Assembly: GCF_040869045.1 (NCBI RefSeq)
Contig: NC_090321.1
Span: 135,833,689-135,897,688, forward strand
Reading direction: 5' to 3'
Source: Eurosta solidaginis
Lineage: Eukaryota; Arthropoda; Insecta; Diptera; Tephritidae
Length of the DNA stretch: 64,000 nt
Part shown: piece after piece, positions 33,401 through 42,700 of the stretch
Layout: each line of letters begins with the position of its first letter
Position numbering within the stretch: the stretch's first letter is position 1
Translations under genes and position numbers: made by a program
Notes under the pieces: model-generated
What the model was told of the DNA's origin: nothing
What the model saw: the letters and a program-made list of their open reading frames with translations, nothing else
The model's database searches: none

Positions 33401-33820
33401 AAAAGTGGGCGCGGTTATTGTCCGATATCGTTCATTTTAAGTAGCGATCTGAGATGAGTGCCCAGGAACATACATACCAAATTTCATCAAGATACCTCAA
33501 AATTTACTCAAGTTATCGTGTTAACGGACAGACGGACGGACGGACATGGCTCAATCGTTCATTTTAAGTAGCGATCTGAGATGAGTGCCCAGGAACCTAC
33601 ATACCAAATTTCATCAAGATACCTCAAAATTTACTCAAGTTATCGTGTTAACGGACAGACGGACGGACGGACGGACATGGCTCAATCGAATTTTTTTTTC
33701 GATAATGATGATTTTGATATATGGAAGTCTATATCTATCTCGATTCCTTTATACCTGTACAACCAACCGTTATGCAATCAAAGTTAATATACTCTGTGAG
33801 CTCTCTCAACTGAGCATAAA
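27461..33820 (-). mobile_element. Helentron-like (DINE/HINE-type) element 1, unit A
   Basis: Structure in the + direction: CAAGTAAGGA, then exactly 14 bases after the first G of GTAAG a perfect hairpin GTTCGG/CCGAAC (27478-27495). Next come the subterminal motif CTCAGTTGAGAGCT (27504-27517), a 130-bp minisatellite, and a unique AT-rich part with GTGGGCGTGG-type motifs. Two copies of a 127-bp module containing GACGGACGGACGGACATGG follow, then the inverted subterminal motif AGCTCTCTCAACTGAG (33799-33814) and CATAAAAA. Subterminal inverted repeats, one terminal hairpin and a tandem-repeat core are the hallmarks of non-autonomous Helentrons. By that model the hairpin marks the 3' end, so the element is on the minus strand. 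No Rep/Helicase is present. Confidence 0.65.
27545..32375. repeat. 130-bp minisatellite, unit A (about 37 units)
   Basis: The period is 130 bp (AGGGGTGACTCTAG at 28861, 28991, 29121). Each unit carries GACTCTAGAATTTGTTTGTA, ATGGGTATCAAATGAAAGGT, TTAATGAGTATTTTAAAAGG, GTTCTATAGGTGGACGCC and TTTTCGAGATATCGCCATAA. Outer units are more diverged (GGACGCATTTCGG variants near 28170 and 30905) and recur in the same order, which shows higher-order duplication of about 2.7 kb. Frames such as that at 28156-28386 arise by chance. Confidence 0.9.
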
Positions 33821-33879
33821 AAGGTACCAATCGCATAAACAACGACTAATTTTACCAGTTTTATTATAAATTTCAAATT

Positions 33880-34149
33880 ATGGAGGAATTTTCAAATTTC
33901 TTCAGCTCGCATACATATATCGTTAAATCCACGTTGCAAAAATTGTTGGAGAATGTATTGCATGTGTGTTTAATTTACGGCGAAGATTTTTCTAATTTTA
34001 AAACTTGCTTTGTTTATGATTTGAACCATAAAGGAACTTTTAAAATTACAACTGAAAATTCAGTTCGAGTTGTGAATCACAAAAGCGACATTACATATTT
34101 GTGGCCTTTAGTGCAAGCGAAGCCGCCGGTAAAGGCTAGTTTATCCTAA
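33880..34149 (+). CDS. small hypothetical ORF, copy 1 (unit A)
   Basis: 89 codons starting MEEFSNFFSSHTYIVKSTL with Met in CAAATTATGGAGG. It contains FKTCFVYDLNHKGTFKIT and SDITYLWPLV. No family, signal peptide or transmembrane segment is recognised. A paralogue lies 950 bp downstream. Between the two, most base changes alter the amino acid (for example VKS/VKY, LEN/LEH, GED/GNH, DLN/DWN), so I see no clear sign of protein-level constraint. It may be a fragment of a transposon gene. Confidence 0.35.
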   Translation: MEEFSNFFSSHTYIVKSTLQKLLENVLHVCLIYGEDFSNFKTCFVYDLNHKGTFKITTENSVRVVNHKSDITYLWPLVQAKPPVKASLS

Positions 34150-34832
34150 AACGCTTAATAATTTGAACATAACAAGAGCGGTTGCAGTTCTATTTTCCAC
34201 ATAGCTTGGTAATAGCACCGACACATAAGCAGTTTTTCATATGCATAGATGAGTTTAACACAAGCTTATGCATTATGAGTAGATTGCACGTATTTTTATG
34301 GACAACGGTAGAATGAGCGGCACTTGCGCCATCTGATATTGAAAAGTAGCCATCTCCCAAATTTTGTTCCAAGCAAAGCATAAGAAGAAGAATTTGACCA
34401 TTGCTTTGGCTAAGGGTGTTGGCACACTTTGCAAGTGAAATTTTTTTCCCACTGGCTGGTAAATTTTCTAACATTTTTCGCAATTAATATAACAATCGAT
34501 TACGACACAAAATATGTTAGCAAGTGTTTTTGTTGTATAGGGAGAATGTTTATAACGGTGCTTCGCGAATTTTTGTATGTGAATGGGCAAGGCGTAATAA
34601 ACTTCAATTGCTACGTCTGAAGTTCCTTCATATTTACAAACGCAATATCTTGGTTTATTGTGGCGATGTTATTGGAATGCATAAGCTTGTGTTAAACGCA
34701 TCTATATGAAAAATGTCATTGTGTCACCGCCTTAACTGTTAATTATGGTATAAGCAGGATGAGCAATAAACAACGAGTAATTTTACCAGTTTTGTTATAA
34801 ACATAACTGCTTTCATTTATAAATTTCAAATT

Positions 34833-35123
34833 ATGGAGGAATTTTCAAATTTCTTCAGCTCACATACATATATCGTTAAATACACGCTGCAAAAATTGTT
34901 GGAGCATGTGTTGCATATGTGTTTAATTTACGGCAACCATTTTTCTAATTTTAAAACTTGCTTTGTTTATGATTGGAATCATAAAGGAACTTTTAAAATT
35001 ACAACTGAAAATTCAGTTCGAGTTGTGAATCAAAAAAGCGACATTACATATTTATGGCCTTTAGTGCGAGCGAAGCCGCCGCTTAATAATTTGAGCATAA
35101 TAATAAAACGCTTAATAATTTAA
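34833..35123 (+). CDS. small hypothetical ORF, copy 2 (unit A)
   Basis: 96 codons, paralogous to the ORF at 33880 over its first ~80 residues (MEEFSNFFSSHTYIVKYTL to PLVRAKPP), then a different tail (LNNLSIIIKRLII) caused by a small indel. Upstream sequence is shared too (AATTTTACCAGTTTTRTTATAAA). Function unknown; both copies lie inside the hAT-type element. Confidence 0.35.
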   Translation: MEEFSNFFSSHTYIVKYTLQKLLEHVLHMCLIYGNHFSNFKTCFVYDWNHKGTFKITTENSVRVVNQKSDITYLWPLVRAKPPLNNLSIIIKRLII

Positions 35124-35329
35124 ACATAATAAGAGCGGTCGCAGCTCTAATTCCCACATAGCTTGGTAACTGTTAAATATGTATTAAGCAAGATGTGTTT
35201 GTATATTATTCTCTTCCTGTGTTCTTCGCCCCACATACCTGCACTTGATCGTCCCTCACTTAGCACTTAAATGTGCAAAGCGTGCCCGTATGAGCAAAAG
35301 GCTCATACGAGCCGTTTTGCCCATCGCTG

Positions 35330-35970
35330 CTCTAGATAGTAAAAGTAACTGTGCTGGTTTATTTGTCGACATAACAAAAGCTTTTGATATGGTATACAGG
35401 AATATACTTCTGGACAAAATCCATCGTGCAGGTTTTCGTGGTTTTATGTACAAATGGTTTACATCCTATCTTTCTAACAAAATACAAAAAGTTAAAGTGG
35501 GTAGTTACTACAGTAGCCTGGAGGACGCTAATCTGGGCGTACCCCAAGGCTCGGTTCTTGGCCCGGTACTGTTCCTGATTTATATGAATTCAATTTTTTC
35601 AATTCCATTGAAGGGCAAAACGACTGCCTTTGCAGATGATCTTGCCAATGCGTATAGTACAACGATCTGCTTCGAACTAATATGTGATATTAGCCACGAA
35701 GTGCATATGCTGAGGTCTTGGTTTGCTTTACACAAGCTACTTGTTAGTAATAAAACGAAGTTGATGTCTTTTAGCCATGCCCCCACAGAATTTGAGGATT
35801 GTGAACTTTTTTTTCATTCAGCAGAATGCGCACCTTTTAACATGCATCATATGACGTGCACTTTGAATGCCACGAAAAGTTCATTCTCAATCAACGTTAT
35901 ATACAGTGATAACTGCTTCAGATACCTAGGTATTATAATCGATAACACAAGTTTACAAATTCAGGTCAAC
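35330..35970 (+). pseudogene. LINE-C RT core (unit A), continuation after the hAT-type insert
   Basis: After the TSD the LINE frame resumes exactly: CAGLFVDITKAFDMVYRNIL (motif A), GFMYKWFTSYLSNKIQKVKV, LGVPQGSVLGPVLFLIYMN, and TAFADDLANAY with catalytic FADD (about 35617-35640). Then come LVSNKTKLMSFSHAP and CFRYLGIIIDNTSLQIQ. Apart from the insertions this is an open RT core. It is cut at 35970 by the CxxC-family element. The apparent C-terminus VNFWI* comes from that insert. Confidence 0.85.
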
Positions 35971-37286
35971 TTTTGGATCTGAGCAGATAATAACGATTCT
36001 TAACTATATTTCATATGCTGAATTCGAATCTGCATTCAGTTTTTTAAGATTGATTCTAGTTTCCGATTTCTGGCATGATAGCACCATTGTGCTGTTATAG
36101 CAGCTTTTAAATAGTGGCACTGCTTGATAAGTCATTTCAACTGTAACTGTAAAGTAATAAAAGTGATTAGAGCAAATAAAAATGCAGAGACATTGTTGCA
36201 AAGTTGATTCAAAGTGTTTTTGTTACGTTTGTGGTTGTTATATGATTAAAAAAAGTGGCAAAATAATAACAAATGCGCTCAAAAATGCGTATCTGCACTA
36301 CTTTGGTTTCAGAGTAGCAGACAGTCATAAGTCATGGTTACCGAAATTTTCTTGTAACGCATGCAAAACAAAGCTGTATAAGTGGTCATTGGGAGAACTT
36401 GAGTACTTTTCCAATGCCAGCGCTCTGGAGAGAACCTGAAAACCATGTAGATGATTGCTACTTTTGTTTGATGAAAGTTACAGGTAGGTAGGTTGAACTG
36501 GCCGGTCCATGAGGAGTTACGGGTATAATGCAAAAAAATTAAAAAAATATATAAATATCCTGATGTATCATCAGTATCCAAGCCACGTTCCACGTACTGC
36601 TAATGATTCATTTTTAGTTTGTCCAAGTATAAGTGGAAATGTCCTGGAAACTTTAACTCCATCGCCCAGAGCAGTGAAAGCGACTTTGTCATTGAAGCGA
36701 CACATCTAATTTCGCAAGATGAACTAAGCGATTTGATTCGTGATTTGAATTTGTCGAAACAAAGAGCAGACTTGCTAGCATCACGGTTGCAACAATGGAA
36801 ATATCTAGACTCTCGAACACAAGTTACTGTATACAGAAACAGAAATCAGGCACTTCGACCGTTCTTCAAAAAAGAAGACAACATAAGTTTCTGTAACGAT
36901 ATTAATGGTTTATTTAATGAAATGCATATACCGTACGAAAACTTGGGTGATACGAGCGACGAACAAGGAGAGCGGCTACACCAAGATCTAGCCAACATTG
37001 AAAGACGACACCAAGGATTTTGGGATGAAGGCATGATGAGCGACTACTATTAGACTCTAATACGCGAAACAGATACTAAACAATACAAAAGGCAAATTTT
37101 CACCAATCTTCATTTCTGATTTGTTACATTTAAGTTAATGAAATGCATATTATTTCACAAAAATCTTTAAAAATTAATTTTTTGACTGTATTAAAAACTA
37201 GAATCAATCTTAAAAAACGGCATGAAGAATCGGATTCAGCGTCATAAATTGTCTTAAAAACCACTTTTAGTTGCCTAGATCCAAAA
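35971..37286. mobile_element. TIR element carrying CxxC-family gene (unit A)
   Basis: The ends are inverted repeats of about 92 bp: left 35971-36062, starting TTTTGGATCTGAGCAG; right 37195-37286, inverted start TTTTGGATCTAGGCAAC. The inner 26 bases (TTTTTTAAGATTGATTCTAG) match almost perfectly; the outer parts are more diverged. It interrupts LINE-C between NTSLQIQ and STLKAVYYGLVQSKLQYG. I cannot fix a target duplication. The interior holds only remnants of one gene, the CxxC orphan family, with a large in-frame internal deletion. The element is therefore probably a deletion derivative of a longer autonomous transposon. Confidence 0.75.
36182..37080 (+). pseudogene. CxxC-family transposon-linked orphan protein (unit A)
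   Basis: The N-terminal Cys-rich part (36182-36439) has CFCYVCGCYMIKK, YLHYFGFRVADSHKSWLPK and CNACKTKLYKW. After a frameshift come ALWREPENHVDDCYFCLMKV and, past a ~40-bp foreign insert (36480-36520), YNAKKLKKY. The second part (36619-37053) has ELSDLIRDLNLSKQRADLLA, RLQQWKYLDSRTQVTVYRNR and FCNDINGLFNEMHIP. An in-frame deletion then leads to ENLGDTSDEQGERLHQD and FWDEGMMSDYY, with TAG where the family usually has Trp. I recognise both terminal domains from a widespread animal orphan family with Cys pairs that look zinc-binding. Enzymatic function is unknown. The central domain deleted here is what survives at 2800-3470. Confidence 0.65.
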
Positions 37287-37472
37287 CCGTGTATACTTGT
37301 GTAATCATTTAAATTGGTCTGCATACATTCATTTCTTTCTGTACCTTACCCGTCACTTCTATCGTCTCAAAAAGTGTTGCACTATGTCCACTCTAAAAGC
37401 TGTTTACTATGGTCTAGTCCAATCGAAACTTCAATATGGGAATTACCTTCTAGGGTGGCGCCTCGGCTATTA
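37287..37472 (+). pseudogene. LINE-C C-terminal piece, cut by duplication junction (unit A)
   Basis: The frame reads LYLTRHFYRLKKCC and STLKAVYYGLVQSKLQYGNY, then LLGWRLGY, the post-RT helix region of LINE-C. It stops at the A/B junction, where satellite sequence begins. The intact continuation is at 49268-49863. Confidence 0.8.
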
Positions 37473-37800
37473 TCGAGCCTTGATACGTGTGCAAATTTTC
37501 AATCAAACGTATGGCCATTCAAAGTGGTAATAAGGCCAATTGACCTTATGACCGTTGACTTTATGTCACCACATCATCACATTAATGCATTGTCATCGAC
37601 CCTTGATACGTGTGCAAAGTTTCAATCAAACTTATGGCCGTTTAAAGTGGTAATAAGGCCAATTGACCTTATGACCGTTGACCTTATGTCACCAAACCAT
37701 CACATTAATGCATTGTCATCGGTCCTCGATACGCACGCAAAGTTTCAAATTAATCATGCTAAAAAGCTACATACAGGCCAAGCTAATAAAATCGTGTTAA
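37473..37800. repeat. 123-bp satellite tail at start of unit B
   Basis: Copy of 25231-25558 with one or two substitutions (TTCAAAGTGG to TTTAAAGTGG). Confidence 0.9.
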
Positions 37801-39153
37801 AAAGCCGACAATGAGAAGGTTATCAGCATAAGAACATTTGATGATTTGCATTTAATAGTTTATGGCAACGCCAAACAAATTAAGCATTCATGAAATTTCG
37901 TTGAGCAATTAACACGTGATATTTTATAACTTAACTAGCTAATTTTAGCTTTTCTCTTAATTTTTATATTTACTTTTAAACATTTTCTCAGATGTTCTGC
38001 CTAATGATAACTCAATCGTCGCTCGCAATAATGTTTTGAATAACTCGCCCTCAACTGATTCTAACAAACTATTAGTTATCCATCAAAATATACGTAGTCT
38101 TAGACAAAATTTCGACGTATTCGTTGGTAATATAGAAGCGTTAGGTATAAAACCAGATATTATATTTTTGTCTGAAATATCGATTTTTTCGTATGAAGTA
38201 GGAGATTATAAAATCCCTTATAACTTTTATACAAATACTAATGACAGCTACAGTGCAGGAGGTGTTGGAGCTTTTGTACGCGATACTTTTGACAGCTCGT
38301 CAGTTAGTAATAGCTTACAAAGTGCAGATACGTTACAGCTTTCCATTAATATCAAAGGCGAATAAGTTGGACAAAAAATGTGCTAAGCATCCCAATTGTA
38401 GGAAGCTTCGCACTCGCTACAATAAAATTAGCAATCAGTCCAATAAAGCCATACACACTACGCGCGGTACCTTTTTTAAAAACAAGTTTAACTGAGCTTT
38501 GGGCAATACCAGAGAAGAAGCGGGAGTCATCAACAGTTTGCTAAACCGGGACAGTGTAGGGAGCTACGAGCCAGTTACCTTACGTGCTGAAAGTCAGCTA
38601 ACTACAGACCCAGAAGAAGTTGCTAACAAATTTAATACATACTTTACCTCGATTGGTAATTCAAGTTCAACCCTTTGTGATTGTCAGCTTACAGCCAATC
38701 TACCCCTATGCCAAGTTGCAACTAATAGTTTATTTTTTAACCTCATATCCAGCTTCGAAATCGCTAAAATTATAAAAATATTGACCAACTTTAGCTCTTG
38801 CGGCGATGACTGTATTTCAAATAGTTTATTTAAAAAAATATCGCTCAATATAGTAGATATACTGAAACATTTATTCAATAAAAGTATAAATAGGGTGTTT
38901 TTCCTGATGATCTTAAATGTTCATTGTAATCCCGATCTTCAAAAAAGGGGATAAGAGGGACGTACGTAACTACAGTTCCATATCTCTACTCCCATCGATT
39001 TCCAAAGTATTTGAAAAGGCGGTTAAAAATAGAGTTGCGAACTTTCTAGATAAATCGAAATTTTTCAGCCCCATGCAGTTCGGATTTCGATCCAGACTTT
39101 CAACAGAGGACGCTCTGCTAGATTTCTGCTCAAAAGTGTACAAAGCTCTAGAT
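37801..39153 (+). pseudogene. LINE-C 5' half (unit B)
   Basis: Copy of the unit A 5' half with the same endonuclease deletion and frameshifts and a few substitutions (for example GATCTTTGG to GAGCTTTGG near 38495, and CTTTCAGCC to CTTACAGCC near 38690). It ends in the left TSD CTCTAGAT at 39146-39153. Confidence 0.85.
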
Positions 39154-39702
39154 CAGGAATGGGCCTACTTTCGGCTCCTAAATCAGTTTCAGTGCCAGCG
39201 AGTGCTAGGTGAGACGTTTGTGTGTTTTGGGGTGTTAGGGGAGTAAAAAAATACATTGGAAATATCGTACGCTTCGTCTCAAACTATATTCATCGCAAGA
39301 ACGTTGCAGAACAACTAAAAAACTGAAATGAAAATATTCTCTCTCGAAAGCAAATATCCAAACTGTGTTGCAATGGTACGAAAACAAAAACATACATTTT
39401 TTGCAAGAAATACGAAAAACGGAATAACCATAGACTGAAGTCGACTTTATGTTAACCAGCGCATTATTGACATTCATTTTGCTTCACATATATTTAATTA
39501 TATGCAAGCCGATTCATTTTGCAATATATTCCTAAAAGTATTTTAAAAAGTATTTTTAAAGTAGTAGCATTAGAGGAAGTAGTAGTAAAAAAACGTACTA
39601 ATGCACGTTGCGTATACAATCGTGGGAAAACGAAACCGTTTTCAGACTTGTTGGCAGTGTTGCAGTGAGCCTAGACAAAAATGTATCAATTTACAAATAA
39701 AA

Positions 39703-42700
39703 CAAGTAAGGAAGGTTAAGTTCGGGTGTAACCGAACATTACATACTCAGTTGAGAGCTATGGTGACAACATAAGGGAAAATAACCATGTAGGAAAATGA
39801 ACCGAGGGAAACCCTGGAATGTGTTTGTATGACATGCGTATCAAATGAAAGGCATTAAAGAGTATTTTAAGAGGAAGTGGGCCATAGATCTATAGATGGA
39901 CGCCATTTAGGGATATCGCCATAAAGGTGGACCAGGCCTGACTCGAGAATTTGTTTGTACGATATGGGTATCAAATGAAATGTGTTAATGATAATTTTAA
40001 AAGGGAGTGGGCCTAAGTTCTATAGGTGGACGTCTTTTCGAGATATCGCCATAAAGGTGGACCAGGGGTGACTCTAGAATTTATTTTGTACGATATGGGT
40101 ATCAAATAAAAGGTATTAATGAGTATTTTAAAAGAGCGTGGGCCTAAGTTCTATAGATGTACGCCTTTTCGAGATATCGCCATAAAGATGGACCAGGGGT
40201 GACTCTAGAATTTGTTTGTAGGATACGAGTATCAAATGAAAGGTCTTAATGTGTATTTTAAGAGGGCGTGGGCCTTAGTTCTATATGTGAACGCCTTTTC
40301 GAGATATCGCCATAAACGTGGACCAGGAGTGACTCTAGAATTTGTTTGTACTATATGGGTATCAAATGAAAGGTGTTAATGAGTATTTTAAAAGGGAGTG
40401 GGCCTAAGTTCTATAGGTGGACGCATTTCGGAATATCGTTATAAAAGTGGACCTGGGTTAACTCTAGAATGCGTTTGTACAATATGGGTGTCAAACGAAA
40501 AGTGTAATAAGTGTTTTAAAAGGGAGTGGGCCTTTGTTCTATGGGTGGACGCCTTTTCGGGATATCGCCATAAACGTGGACCAGGGGTGACTCTAGAATG
40601 CGTTTGTACAATATGGGTATCAAATTAAAGATGCTAATGAGTATTTTAAAAGGGTGTGGGCCTTAGATCTATAGGTGGACGCCTTTTCGAGATATCGCCA
40701 TAAAGGTGGACCAGGGGTGACACTAGAATTTGTTTGTACGATATGGTTATCAAATGAAAGGTGTTAATGAGTATTTTAAAAGGGCGTGGGTCTTAGTTCT
40801 ATAGGTGGACGCCTTTTCGAGATATCTCCATAAAAGTAGACCAGGGGTGACTCTAGAATTTGTTTGTACGATATGGGTATCAAATGAAAGGTGTTAATGA
40901 GTATTTTAAAAGGGAGTGGGCCTTAGTTCTATAGGTGGATGCCCTTTCGAGATATCGCCATAAAGGTGGGCCAGGGGTGACTCTAGAATTTTTGTGTACG
41001 TTATGGGTATCAAATGAAAGGTATTAATGAGTATTTTAAAAGGGTGTGGGCCTTAGTTCTATAGGTGGACGCCTTTTCGAGATATCGCCATAAAGGTGGA
41101 CCAGGGGTGACTCTAGAATTTGTTTGTACGATATGGGTATCAAATGAAAGGTGTTAATGAGTATTTTAAAAGGGCGTGGGCCTTAGTTCTATAGGTGGAC
41201 GCCTTTTCGAGATATCGACATAAAGGTGGACCAGGGGTGACTCTAGAATTTGTTTATACGATATGGGTATCAAATGAAAGGTGTTAATGAGTATTTTAAA
41301 AGGGAGTGGGCCTTAGTTCTATAGGTGGATGCCTTTTCGAGATATCTCCATAAAAGTAGACCAGGGGTGACTCTAGAATTTGTTTGTACGATATGGGTAT
41401 CAAATGAAAGGTGTTAATGAGTATTTTAAAAGGGCGTGGGTCTTAGTTCTATAGGTGGACGCCTTTTCGAGATATCTCCATAAAAGTAGACCAGGGGTGA
41501 CTCTAGAATTTGTTTGTACGATATGGGTATCAAATGAAAGGTGCTAATGAGTATTTTAAAAGGGTGTGGGCCTTAGTTCTATAGGTGGACGCCTTTTCGA
41601 GATATCGACATAAAGGTGGACCAGGGGTGACTCTAGAATTTGTTTGTACGATATGGTTATCAAATGAAAGGTGTTAATGAGTATTTTAAAAGAGCGAGGG
41701 TCTTAGTTCTATAGGTGGACGCCTTTTCGAGATATCTCCATAAAAGTAGACCAGGGGTGACTCTAGAATTTGTTTGTACGATATGGGTATCAAATGAAAG
41801 GTGTTAATGAGTATTTTAAAAGGGAGTGGGCCTTAGTTCTATAGGTGGATGCCCTTTCGAGATATCGCCATAAAGGTGGGCCAGGGGTGACTCTAGAATT
41901 TTTTTGTACGTTATGGGTATCAAATGAAAGGTATTAATGAGTATTTTAAAAGGGTGTGGGCCTTAGTTCTATAGGTGGACGCCTTTTCGAGATATCGCCA
42001 TAAAGGTGGGCCAGGGGTGACTCTAGAATTTGTTTGTACGATATGGGTATCAAATGAAAATTGTTAATGAGTATTTTAAAAGGGCGTGGGCCTTAGTTCT
42101 ATAGGTGGACGCCTTTTCGAGATATCGACATGAAGGTGGACCAGGGGTGACTCTAGAATTTGTTTGTACGATATGGGTATCAAACGAAATGTGTTAATGA
42201 TAATTTTAAAAGGGAGTGGGCCTTAGTTCTATAGGTGGATGCCTTTTCGAGATATCGCCATAAAGGTGGACCAGGGGTGACTCTAGAATTTTTTTTTACG
42301 ATATGGGTATCAAATTAAAGGTGTTAATGAGTATTTTAAAAGGGAGTGGGCCTTAGTTCTATAGGTGGATGCCTTTTCGAGATATCGCCATAAAGGTGGA
42401 CCAGGGGTGACTCTAGAATTTTTTTGTACGATATGGGTATCAAATGAAAGGTGTTAATGAGTATTTTAAAAGGGCGTGGGCCTTAGTTCTATAGGTGGAC
42501 GCCTTTTCGAGATATCGACATAAAGGTGGACCAGGGGTGACTCTAGAATTTGTTTATACGATATGGGTATCAAATGAAAGGTGTTAATGAGTATTTTAAA
42601 AGGGAGTGGGCCTTAGTTCTATAGGTGGATGCCTTTTCGAGATATTGCCATAAAGGTGGACCAGGGGTGACTCTAGAATTTCTTTGTACGATATGGGTAT

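Larger units (their letters stand above)
33835..35172. repeat. pair of ~390-bp direct repeats around an inverted repeat (unit A)
   Basis: About 33835-34210 and 34775-35172 are direct copies, from ATAAACAACGA(C/G)TAATTTTACC through the small ORF to CCACATAGCTTGGTAA. Between them, 34233-34274 and 34676-34713 are inverted repeats (TCATATGCATAGATGAGTTT and TAACACAAGCTTATGCATT on the left) enclosing about 400 bp without recognisable genes. The order direct repeat, inverted-repeat module, direct repeat recurs in unit B at 45818-47154. Confidence 0.75.
26912..35329. mobile_element. 8.4-kb hAT-type element (unit A), TSD CTCTAGAT
   Basis: The insert begins CAGGAATGGGCC and, inverted, ends CAGCGATGGGCAAAAC. 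Both ends share CAGSRATGGGC and, a few bases further in, CGGCTC. It is flanked by CTCTAGAT at 26904-26911 and 35330-35337. An 8-base duplication with T at position 2 and A at position 7, plus CAG ends, fits hAT integration. Near the right end is a hairpin CGTATGAGC/GCTCATACG (35288-35310). No transposase is found. The interior is a Helentron-like element with minisatellite (27461-33820) and a pair of ~390-bp direct repeats with small ORFs. It is therefore non-autonomous and unusually large. Confidence 0.85.
25231..37472 (+). repeat. segmental tandem duplication, unit A (12,242 bp)
   Basis: From TCGAGCCTTGATACGTG at 25231 the sequence recurs from 37473 with an offset of 12,242, and of 11,982 after the minisatellite. 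Unit A holds a satellite tail, LINE-C with two insertions, and a truncated LINE-C end that stops at CGGCTA, where unit B begins (TTATCGAGCC). Differences from unit B are scattered single bases plus exactly 260 bp in the minisatellite, so the duplication is recent, or is an assembly duplication of two alleles. Confidence 0.95.

Noticed and set aside
35971..37286. Specific target duplication for the CxxC-family element
   Set aside because: Flanks GGTCAAC and CCGTGTA give no convincing direct repeat, so none is claimed.
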